Shown: in pieces, positions 1 to 5,130 of the stretch
How positions within the stretch are numbered: position 1 is the first letter of the stretch
Layout: every line of letters begins with the position of its first letter
Source of the DNA: an uncultured Streptococcus sp.
GTDB taxonomy: Bacteria > Bacillota > Bacilli > Lactobacillales > Streptococcaceae
NCBI GenBank assembly: GCA_900755085.1
Contig: CAAEFF010000103.1
Span: 1-5,130, forward strand
Reading direction: 5' to 3'
DNA length: 5,130 bases
Program-made: the position numbers and the translations under genes
The notes under the pieces: model-generated
Told to the model about the DNA's origin: nothing
The model's input: only the letters and a program-made list of their open reading frames with translations
Database searches by the model: none

Positions 1-589
1 CAGGATATTGCCTAAAAAGCTCATGAAAGGCTTGGCTTCCTAGAAACGCATTAAAGCGTTCAAAATAAGGGTGGCGCAGGAGAAACTGACTATGAGGAAC
101 AAAGTGCATGGCGATGACAAGGGGCTGCTTTATTTTCTGTAGTTCTTGTTCAAGCTCCTGTAAAAGCTTTTTGGTGATTTCTGGATCGGACCCTGTTCGT
201 TTGAGGCGTCTATCAAACCAAAACAGATTCTTAGTTTGGAGATGTTTTTGGGGAGAGATGGCGGGAACAAAGCTGTAGTCATACCAGCCTGAAAAGGCAA
301 GGAGTGTATGCTTTGAAAAAGGAATCTTTTGAAACTCAAAAGGTCTCATGGTTTCTTCTGATAGGCCCAACATATCATGATTTCCCAAGCTAAAGGTCAC
401 AGGAAGCTGACATTGGACTTGGGCTAAAAATTCTTGTGAGGTCTCTTCAAAGCCGTTGGCAATATCTCCTGCAATATGGAGATGTTGAATGTTTTGTTGC
501 TGGAAAAGAGTGATAAGAGTCTCTAATTCATCTTTTCCAAAGTTGTTTGAATCAATATGTAAATCGGACATAAAAGCTACTCTTGTCAT
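1..589 (-). CDS. Calcineurin-like metallophosphoesterase, 3' end cut by the window edge
   Basis: The frame is open from an ATG at 589 down to the left edge: 196 codons with no stop, so the C-terminus is missing. The protein starts MTRVAFMSDLHID and carries the metal-binding motifs of the calcineurin-like phosphoesterase fold in order: D9-x-H11, G41-D42, G69-N70-H71-D72 and a later M161-H162-F-V-P-H166. The final histidine motif expected in the family probably lies beyond the window. Such enzymes use a two-metal centre to cleave phosphoester bonds; the substrate cannot be read from the sequence. There is no signal peptide or membrane segment, so it is probably cytoplasmic. The ATG is the first possible start because an in-frame TAG lies four codons upstream, and no good ribosome binding site precedes it (only GGTAG). 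It is transcribed away from prfB. From memory, the segments around residues 102-107 and 123-135 resemble a streptococcal/lactobacillal subfamily (TIGR03729) noted for co-occurring with accessory secretion; this is unverified. Confidence 0.9.
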   Translation of the reverse strand, partial: MTRVAFMSDLHIDSNNFGKDELETLITLFQQQNIQHLHIAGDIANGFEETSQEFLAQVQCQLPVTFSLGNHDMLGLSEETMRPFEFQKIPFSKHTLLAFSGWYDYSFVPAISPQKHLQTKNLFWFDRRLKRTGSDPEITKKLLQELEQELQKIKQPLVIAMHFVPHSQFLLRHPYFERFNAFLGSQAFHELFRQYP

Positions 590-600
590 GCTACCAGTCT

Positions 601-628
601 AGCATAAGAGGATATTTTTTTCTAACAA
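601..628 (-). promoter_or_regulatory. Possible weak promoter of the metallophosphoesterase gene
   Basis: On the minus strand, TTGTTA (628-623) and TATGCT (606-601) are 16 bases apart; each matches the sigma-A consensus at four of six positions. Transcription would begin near 594, leaving a leader of only about five bases before the ATG at 589, which fits the absence of a ribosome binding site. The match is weak, and a promoter further upstream on this strand is possible. Confidence 0.3.
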
Positions 629-650
629 TTAGGTTACAAAGGAATGGAAA

Positions 651-689
651 AATGTTGAAAACCAGCTGGATAGACAATGTTTAACCAGC
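651..689. repeat. Imperfect direct repeat upstream of the prfB promoter
   Basis: AATGTTGAAAACCAGC (651-666) is followed by AATGTTTAACCAGC (676-689). The units share AATGTT at the left and AACCAGC at the right and differ by two bases in the middle; the AACCAGC parts start 23 bases apart, roughly two helical turns. The first unit runs into the palindrome CCAGCTGG (662-669), and GCTGG (665-669) could also pair with CCAGC (685-689). The repeat sits 19-57 bases upstream of the prfB -35 element and between the two divergent genes. It could be a regulator site or chance; nothing in the sequence names a regulator. Confidence 0.35.
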
Positions 690-707
690 CGATTCAATAT
701 TGGAAGG

Positions 708-736
708 TGGGCAAATAGTGATGGTTATGATATAAT
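708..736 (+). promoter_or_regulatory. Promoter of the prfB-ftsE-ftsX operon (extended -10)
   Basis: A perfect TATAAT at 731-736 is preceded by TG at 728-729, the extended -10 form common in streptococci. A modest -35, TGGGCA (708-713, four of six matches), lies 17 bases upstream. Transcription should begin near 743, giving a leader of about 20 bases that contains the prfB ribosome binding site (AAGAGG, 753-758, five bases before the ATG). No other convincing promoter is seen before ftsE or ftsX, so this one probably serves all three genes. Confidence 0.75.
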
Positions 737-763
737 AGACTAGATACATAGAAAGAGGTACTT

Positions 764-1859
764 ATGGACATTTCAGAAATTCGTCAAAAAATTGACGCAA
801 ATCGTGAAAAATTAGCTTCTTTCAGGGGGTCTCTTTGACTTAGAGGCATTGGAAGAAGACATTGCCATTTTAGAAAATAAAATGACAGAACCTGATTTTT
901 GGGATGATAATATTGCGGCGCAAAAGACATCTCAAGAATTAAATGAACTCAAGCAAACCTATGAAAATTTCCATCAGATGCAAGACCTATTTGATGAGTC
1001 AGAAATTTTACTAGACTTTTTGGCTGAAGATGATTCGGTCAAGGATGAGTTGATCGAAAAGTTGGATGAGTTGGACAAACGGATGACCAGCTATGAGATG
1101 ACCTTGCTGTTGTCTGAGCCTTATGACAATAATAATGCCATTTTAGAAATCCATCCGGGTTCAGGAGGAACCGAAGCTCAGGACTGGGGCGACATGCTTC
1201 TTCGGATGTATACGCGCTTTGGAAATGCTCATGGCTTCAAGGTTGAAGTCTTGGATTACCAGGCTGGAGATGAGGCTGGGATTAAATCGGTGACCTTATC
1301 CTTTGAAGGGCCTCATGCCTATGGTCTTCTCAAATCTGAGATGGGCGTCCATCGCTTGGTTCGCATCTCTCCATTTGATTCTGCTAAACGGCGTCATACT
1401 TCCTTCACTTCCGTTGAAGTCATGCCAGAATTGGATGATACGATTGAAGTTGAGATTCGGGATGACGATATTAAGATGGATACCTTCCGCTCAGGTGGTG
1501 CTGGTGGGCAAAACGTCAACAAGGTCTCTACAGGGGTGCGTTTGACCCATATTCCAACAGGCATTGTCGTGGCCTCGACAGTGGATCGGACCCAATATGG
1601 GAACCGCGACCGAGCTATGAAGATGCTCCAAGCTAAACTCTACCAATTGGAGCAAGAGAAGAAAGCGGCAGAAGTGGATTCTCTAAAAGGGGATAAGAAA
1701 GAAATCACCTGGGGCAGTCAAATCCGCTCTTATGTCTTTACTCCCTACACCATGGTCAAGGATCACCGGACCAACTATGAAGTGGCGCAGGTGGACAAGG
1801 TGATGGATGGAGATATCGATGGCTTTATCGATGCCTATCTCAAATGGCGTCTCCAATAA
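764..1859 (+). CDS. prfB: Peptide chain release factor 2 (RF2), made by programmed +1 frameshift
   Basis: RF2 recognises UGA and UAA in the ribosomal A site and triggers hydrolysis of peptidyl-tRNA. Translation starts at ATG 764, behind AAGAGG, and reads 24 codons (MDISEIRQKI...FRGSL) to an in-frame TGA at 836-838. The ribosome must skip T836 and continue with GAC at 837. The joined product is 364 residues, the usual RF2 length. The N-terminal part is helical and acidic. The stop-codon recognition tripeptide Ser-Pro-Phe is at 202-204, diagnostic of RF2 rather than RF1 (Pro-x-Thr). The catalytic Gly-Gly-Gln is at 247-249, inside the class I release factor signature (RSGGAGGQNVNKV). Low RF2 slows termination at the UGA and favours frameshifting, so the gene controls its own expression. 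The downstream frame alone could be misread as starting at TTG 849, which would lose 28 N-terminal residues. ftsE follows after 44 bases with no terminator. Confidence 0.97.
824..839 (+). promoter_or_regulatory. prfB +1 programmed frameshift site
   Basis: The sequence AGGGGGTCTCTTTGAC holds every known element of the bacterial RF2 recoding site. A Shine-Dalgarno-like AGGGGG (824-829) lies three bases before the slippery CTT (833-835, Leu24), which is followed by the in-frame stop TGA (836-838) and a C (839) that makes the stop context weak. The internal Shine-Dalgarno pairs with 16S rRNA while tRNA-Leu slips from CUU to UUU; decoding resumes at GAC. The spacing equals that of the Escherichia coli site, which differs, as I recall, only in the spacer (TAT for TCT). 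Confidence 0.97.
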
Positions 1860-1903
1860 GCTATAGGGGATGACCCAAAAACGAATGAAAGGAATTTCAT
1901 TAC

Positions 1904-2596
1904 ATGTCAATGATTGAAATGAATGATGTTGTCAAAAAATATGACAACGGGACAACAGCCCTTCGTGGGGTATCTGTCCGAATTGAGCCAGGAGAATTTG
2001 CCTATATTGTAGGTCCTTCTGGAGCTGGGAAGTCGACCTTTATTCGACTTTTATACCGTGAAGTAAAACATGATAAAGGAAAATTGAAAGTAGCTGGTTT
2101 TGATTTAGATAAAATCAAAAGACGTGATGTTCCTATGTTGCGACGCAATGTAGGGGTGGTTTTCCAAGACTATAAATTGCTTCCTAAGAAGACCGTTTAT
2201 GAAAATATTGCTTATGCCATGCAAGTTATCGGTGAGCGTCGCCGGAACATTAAAAAACGTGTGATGGAAGTCTTGGATCTGGTTGGGTTGAAACACAAGG
2301 TTCGTTCATTCCCGAATGAATTGTCGGGTGGGGAACAACAACGGATTGCCATTGCACGGGCCATCGTCAACAATCCTAAGGTTTTGATTGCGGACGAGCC
2401 AACAGGAAACTTGGACCCAGATAATTCCTGGGAAATTATGAACCTTTTGGAGCGAATCAATCTGCAAGGGACTACAGTATTGATGGCAACCCACAATAGC
2501 CAGATTGTAAATACCTTACGACACCGGGTTATTGCGATTGAAAATGGTCGTGTAGTGCGTGATGAAGCGGAAGGAGAGTACGGATACGATGATTAG
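1904..2596 (+). CDS. ftsE: Cell division ATP-binding protein FtsE
   Basis: FtsE is the cytoplasmic ATPase of the FtsEX complex, an ABC-type machine at the division site that transmits ATP-driven conformational change through FtsX rather than moving a solute. The protein has 230 residues, standard for the family. All nucleotide-binding elements are intact: Walker A GPSGAGKST (37-45, Lys43), Q-loop Gln88, signature LSGGEQ (140-145), Walker B VLIADE (160-165, with catalytic Glu165) and switch His197. The segment around EPTGNLD (165-171) is typical of the FtsE/LolD/MacB group. ATG 1904 is preferred: AAAGGA (1888-1893) lies 10 bases upstream, whereas the second ATG at 1910 would be too far from it. 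It follows prfB by 44 bases and overlaps ftsX by 8, so the three are probably cotranscribed. The sequence agrees closely with my recollection of pneumococcal FtsE. Confidence 0.97.
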   Translation: MSMIEMNDVVKKYDNGTTALRGVSVRIEPGEFAYIVGPSGAGKSTFIRLLYREVKHDKGKLKVAGFDLDKIKRRDVPMLRRNVGVVFQDYKLLPKKTVYENIAYAMQVIGERRRNIKKRVMEVLDLVGLKHKVRSFPNELSGGEQQRIAIARAIVNNPKVLIADEPTGNLDPDNSWEIMNLLERINLQGTTVLMATHNSQIVNTLRHRVIAIENGRVVRDEAEGEYGYDD

Positions 2597-3515
2597 AAGA
2601 TTTTTCCGACACTTAATCGAATCGCTTAAAAGCTTGAAACGAAATGGCTGGATGACGATCGCAGCGGTCAGCTCGGTTATGATTACCCTTAGCTTGGTTG
2701 CCATCTTTGCCTCTGTTATTGCCAATACCATCAAGCTTTCAGATGATATTCAAAATAGTGTGCGGGTTGTAGTATACATGCGCAAAGATATTCAAGATCA
2801 GAGCGAGCAAATCGAAAAAGATGGTCAGATGGTTAGCAATGAAAACTACCACAAAGTCTACGATGCTCTGACAGCTATGAAACATGTTGATAAGGCTGAT
2901 TTTTCTAGCAAGGAAGATCAGTACAACAAATTGATCAAAACAGCTGGGAACAACTGGAAGATTTTTGATGGAGACGCAAACCCACTCTACGATGCCTATT
3001 ATGTAGAGACGACAGCTCCAAAATATGTGAAGCAAGTCTCAGCAGACGCTAAAAAAATTGAAGGGGTCTCTGAGGTGAAAGATGGTGGGGTCGATACCCA
3101 ACGCTTGTTCGCTCTTGGAACCTTCATCCGAAACTGGGGCTTGATCGGTGTAGCTTTATTGATCTTCATCGCTGTCTTCTTGATTTCAAATACCATTCGA
3201 ATTACCATCATTTCACGTAGTCGTGAGATTAAGATTATGCGACTGGTAGGAGCAAAAAATGGCTATATTCGTGCACCATTTCTTTTAGAAGGTGCTTGGA
3301 TTGGTCTCTTGGGAGCCTTGGTTCCCTCAGCTTTGGTCTTCTATGTTTATAACGTTGTCTATACGTCAATGAACAACAACTTGGCAGATCAAAACTTGTA
3401 TCTCTATAGTCCCCATCTCTTGGTACCGATCATGGTCGGTGGGCTCTTTGGATTAGGAATTTTGATTGGGGCGATTGGTTCGTCAATCTCCATGAGACGT
3501 TTTCTTAAGATATAA
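2589..3515 (+). CDS. ftsX: Cell division membrane protein FtsX
   Basis: FtsX is the membrane subunit of the FtsEX complex. In pneumococcus its large outer loop contacts and activates the peptidoglycan hydrolase PcsB, which splits daughter cells. The 308-residue protein has the expected layout: a short basic cytoplasmic N-terminus (MIRRFFRHL), a first membrane helix at about 22-46, a soluble extracellular domain at about 48-180, and three more helices at about 183-203, 231-254 and 278-300, ending in SMRRFLKI. The conserved stretch SRSREIKIMRLVGAK after helix 2 is typical of the family and probably faces FtsE. The start is ATG 2589, inside the end of ftsE (8-base overlap), with AAGGAG at 2571-2576 some 12 bases upstream. 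A GTG at 2559 is in frame but would add 10 residues encoded inside the ftsE tail and absent from the homologues I recall. The overlap suggests translational coupling, suited to a fixed subunit ratio. Confidence 0.97.
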   Translation: MIRRFFRHLIESLKSLKRNGWMTIAAVSSVMITLSLVAIFASVIANTIKLSDDIQNSVRVVVYMRKDIQDQSEQIEKDGQMVSNENYHKVYDALTAMKHVDKADFSSKEDQYNKLIKTAGNNWKIFDGDANPLYDAYYVETTAPKYVKQVSADAKKIEGVSEVKDGGVDTQRLFALGTFIRNWGLIGVALLIFIAVFLISNTIRITIISRSREIKIMRLVGAKNGYIRAPFLLEGAWIGLLGALVPSALVFYVYNVVYTSMNNNLADQNLYLYSPHLLVPIMVGGLFGLGILIGAIGSSISMRRFLKI

Positions 3516-3516
3516 T

Positions 3517-3545
3517 AAAAAAGCAAGTTCGCACTTGCTTTTTTT
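3517..3545. terminator. Bidirectional intrinsic terminator between ftsX and the MBL-fold gene
   Basis: AAGCAAGT (3521-3528) pairs with ACTTGCTT (3533-3540) around a TCGC tetraloop. The arms are flanked by A3517-3520 on the left and T3541-3545 on the right, so the hairpin ends in a T-run whichever strand is transcribed. It lies one base after the ftsX stop and about 40 bases beyond the stop of the converging gene at 3586. It should end the prfB-ftsE-ftsX transcript and probably also the opposing one. Confidence 0.92.
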
Positions 3546-3585
3546 GTCTATATTTATGAGAACAGGTAGGATGATATAGGACTCT

Positions 3586-4227
3586 TTAGGATTGTCTAAA
3601 GAAGGGATTGAACATCTTCTCGTGACCAATAGAAGTTTCAGGGCCATGACCGGGATAGACTGAGTATGAGGATGGGAGGGTAAAGAGCTCTTCTTTGATG
3701 CTGGTAAGAAGTTGGTCGGTATTTCCAGTGGGTAGATCTGTCCGTCCAATGGTTTCGCGAAAAAGGGCATCACCAGATAGAACCAGGTGATCCTCAGGAA
3801 AGACGATGGAAACCCCTCCGGCAGAGTGTCCCGGTGTCTCTAGAACATAAAAATGAAAATCGGCTATTTGGTAATCGGAGCGAATTTCATAAAGGAAGTC
3901 GGCATCCTTACATACAACATTTTCTAAATCCGCATGCCGATCCAAACCAGATAAATTATCAACAGGAGAAGACAACCAACTGGCTTCTGCCGAATGGACA
4001 TAGACTGGTGGGAAATGATAATTCTGACGGGCCTTTTCAAGACTCATAATGTGATCGTAGTGCGTATGGGTTAAAAGAATCGCTACAATTGGTTTTCCTA
4101 CGCGATCAATTTGTTTTTGAATAGTCGCCCAGTCGCTACCTGGATCAACAAGAATGAGGGAGTGTTCATTTTCAAGGTAGTAGGTGTTTTCATAAGCTAC
4201 AGGATTAACAGTACGATAGATTTTCAT
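3586..4227 (-). CDS. MBL-fold metallohydrolase, glyoxalase II-like
   Basis: This 213-residue cytoplasmic protein has the full metal-binding set of the metallo-beta-lactamase fold: T-H54-T-H56-Y-D58-H59, then H134 (in TPGHSAGG), D153 (in SGDALF) and H194 (in YPGHG). This pattern, with the FRETIGRTDLP segment at 156-166, is that of the small hydroxyacylglutathione hydrolase-like (YcbL-type) proteins. Classical glyoxalase II has an extra C-terminal substrate-binding domain that is absent here, so thioester hydrolysis is only a possibility and the true substrate is unknown. The ATG at 4227 is well supported: AAGGAG (4238-4233 on the minus strand) sits five bases upstream. The gene converges on ftsX, is divergent from dinG and looks monocistronic. 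All metal ligands are present, so it is probably active. Confidence 0.93.
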   Translation of the reverse strand: MKIYRTVNPVAYENTYYLENEHSLILVDPGSDWATIQKQIDRVGKPIVAILLTHTHYDHIMSLEKARQNYHFPPVYVHSAEASWLSSPVDNLSGLDRHADLENVVCKDADFLYEIRSDYQIADFHFYVLETPGHSAGGVSIVFPEDHLVLSGDALFRETIGRTDLPTGNTDQLLTSIKEELFTLPSSYSVYPGHGPETSIGHEKMFNPFFRQS

Positions 4228-4246
4228 AAGGACTCCTTTCTAGAAT

Positions 4247-4254
4247 AGTGTATC
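4247..4254 (-). promoter_or_regulatory. Possible -10 of the MBL-fold gene promoter
   Basis: On the minus strand, TACACT (4252-4247) is preceded by TGA, giving a TG-n extended -10 form with four of six core matches. Transcription would start near 4240, leaving a leader of about 13 bases that just includes the strong ribosome binding site. No convincing -35 lies 16-18 bases further upstream, so this is a weak call. Confidence 0.35.
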
Positions 4255-4305
4255 AAATTGCGAAGAAAATAACTGGATTGAAGTCAGCCTCAAAGGAGAA
4301 AAAAA

Positions 4306-4335
4306 TCTGCAGAGCTTGCTCAAACGTGATATAAT
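4306..4335 (+). promoter_or_regulatory. Promoter of dinG (extended -10)
   Basis: TATAAT at 4330-4335 is preceded by TG at 4327-4328; the nine-base TGATATAAT is identical to the prfB -10 region. The -35 is poor (TCTGCA at 4306-4311, three of six, 18-base spacing), but extended -10 promoters can work without one. The expected start of transcription (about 4342-4344) is only two to four bases before the ATG at 4346, which would make an almost leaderless mRNA. No LexA-type GAAC-N4-GTTC box is visible in 4228-4345. Confidence 0.55.
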
Positions 4336-4345
4336 TTTAAGTATT

Positions 4346-5130
4346 ATGACAAGACAGAAACGGAAATATGCCATTGTGGACCTGGAAGCGACCAGTGCTG
4401 GAAGCAATGCGAAGATCATTCAGGTTGGGATTGTCATCATCGAAGATGGAAGGATCACGCAATCCTATGAGACGGATGTGAATCCCCATGAACGATTGGA
4501 TGAGCATATCAAACAACTGACTGGCCTGACAGATGCTCGCTTACGGAAAGCACCAGAGTTTGCACAAGTGGCAAAAGAAATTTTTGAATTAATAGAAGAT
4601 GCCGTCTTTGTGGCCCATAATGTCAAATTTGACGCGAATTTATTGGCAGAAGCTCTCTTTTGGGAAGGATTCGAACTAACGACTCCTCGAATTGATACGG
4701 TTGAATTGTCTCAAATTTTCTATCCGACTTTGGAACGCTACAATTTAGGAGCGCTTGCGACTGAACTGGAAATTGAGTTACACCATGCTCACTCCGCTCT
4801 AGCGGATGCTATGGCAACAGCCCAGCTGCTGTTAAAATTGAGAGAGAAAATTGCGAGCTTACCAAGAGGATTGATCGAAAAACTTCTTTCGATGGCAGAT
4901 TGTTTGATATATGAATCACGACTCTTAATAGAAGATGCACTTGAAGGCAGTAGTCTTTTTTTACCAGCTCATTTAGTAGAAGTCCATGGACTCTACTTGC
5001 GAAAGCCACAGCAGTTTTTAGAAAGTCGTCATTTGTCTGAACAGTTTGAACTCAATATGCAGCTGTTGGGAATGGAGGCTTATCCGGAGCAAAGAGAATT
5101 TGTTGCCTATATCGAGGACAGTTTGCACCA
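4346..5130 (+). CDS. dinG: DinG-type exonuclease/helicase, N-terminal part, cut by the window edge
   Basis: The frame is open from ATG 4346 to the right edge (261 codons plus two bases). Residues 1 to about 165 form a complete DEDDh 3'-5' exonuclease domain like that of the DNA polymerase III epsilon subunit: D12-x-E14 (VDLEAT), H91-N92 with D96 (AHNVKFD), and H149-x4-D154 (HSALADA). The following 100 residues form a linker, and the final PEQREFV resembles the Q-motif region that opens a superfamily 2 helicase domain. In Firmicutes this combination is the long DinG (roughly 800 residues or more); for the Staphylococcus aureus version, 3'-5' exonuclease activity rather than helicase activity has been reported. 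If the gene ended soon after the window it would instead be an epsilon-like exonuclease. No ribosome binding site fits the ATG. An alternative start at CTG 4307, in frame and eight bases after AAGGAG (4293-4298), would add 13 residues. The catalytic D12 rules out any later start. Confidence 0.88.
   Translation, partial: MTRQKRKYAIVDLEATSAGSNAKIIQVGIVIIEDGRITQSYETDVNPHERLDEHIKQLTGLTDARLRKAPEFAQVAKEIFELIEDAVFVAHNVKFDANLLAEALFWEGFELTTPRIDTVELSQIFYPTLERYNLGALATELEIELHHAHSALADAMATAQLLLKLREKIASLPRGLIEKLLSMADCLIYESRLLIEDALEGSSLFLPAHLVEVHGLYLRKPQQFLESRHLSEQFELNMQLLGMEAYPEQREFVAYIEDSLH

Noticed and set aside
130..339. Minus-strand 69-residue open frame
   Set aside because: It is an out-of-frame shadow of the metallophosphoesterase, whose own frame carries all the metal-binding motifs.
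1303..1545. Plus-strand 80-residue open frame inside prfB
   Set aside because: It lies wholly within the conserved RF2 catalytic region in another frame and resembles no protein; it is a shadow of prfB.
849..1859. prfB as a 336-residue gene starting at TTG 849
   Set aside because: It lacks the N-terminal 28 residues of RF2; the only nearby Shine-Dalgarno-like sequence (824-829) is 19 bases away and is the frameshift stimulator. The true start is ATG 764.
1860..1903. Separate promoter or terminator between prfB and ftsE
   Set aside because: No TATAAT-like element with a partner and no hairpin followed by T residues is visible in these 44 bases; only the ftsE ribosome binding site is recognisable.
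2559..2588. Ten-residue N-terminal extension of FtsX from GTG 2559
   Set aside because: The stretch is the end of ftsE read in another frame, no ribosome binding site fits the GTG, and the resulting MMKRKESTDT is not found in the FtsX proteins I recall.
3834..4049. Plus-strand 71-residue open frame opposite the MBL-fold gene
   Set aside because: Antisense to conserved motif-bearing sequence, with no ribosome binding site and no recognisable domain.
4312..4321. Inverted repeat GAGCTTGCTC upstream of dinG as a terminator or operator
   Set aside because: The loop would be only two bases, the stem four, and no T-run follows; it is too weak to call.
1..5130. Novel defence, mobile or recoding system beyond prfB
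   Set aside because: All six genes are standard streptococcal chromosomal families with intact motifs; there are no transposase or phage genes, terminal repeats, CRISPR-like arrays or long unexplained intergenic regions.

Overview
The window reads as core chromosome of a low-GC Gram-positive bacterium, almost certainly a Streptococcus, probably of the viridans type (mitis/sanguinis/parasanguinis). The evidence is the prfB-ftsE-ftsX order, FtsE and FtsX proteins that closely match what I remember of the pneumococcal ones (230 and 308 residues), strong AAGGAG-type ribosome binding sites and extended -10 promoters. The species cannot be fixed by eye. I see no mobile element, phage gene, tRNA, rRNA or CRISPR array.

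Layout. 1-589 (minus): the N-terminal 196 codons of a calcineurin-like metallophosphoesterase, cut by the left edge. 590-763: divergent intergenic region with the prfB promoter, a possible weak promoter for the minus-strand gene and an imperfect direct repeat. 764-1859 (plus): prfB (peptide chain release factor 2), read through a programmed +1 frameshift at an in-frame UGA (codon 25). 1904-2596 and 2589-3515 (plus): ftsE and ftsX, overlapping by 8 bases, apparently in one operon with prfB. 3517-3545: a strong hairpin terminator shaped to work in both directions. 3586-4227 (minus): a single-domain metallo-beta-lactamase-fold (glyoxalase II-like) hydrolase. 4228-4345: divergent promoter region. 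4346-5130 (plus): the first 261 codons of a DinG-type protein whose N-terminal DEDDh exonuclease domain is complete; the gene runs off the right edge.

How the genes work together. RF2 ends translation at UGA and UAA and controls its own level through the frameshift. FtsE (ATPase) and FtsX (membrane subunit) form the divisome complex that in streptococci controls the peptidoglycan hydrolase PcsB. The two minus-strand hydrolases and DinG appear to be separate transcription units. I found no convincing undescribed system. The best points for a second look are the recoding site in prfB, the conflicting start signals of dinG, the weak translation signals of the metallophosphoesterase and the repeat upstream of prfB.
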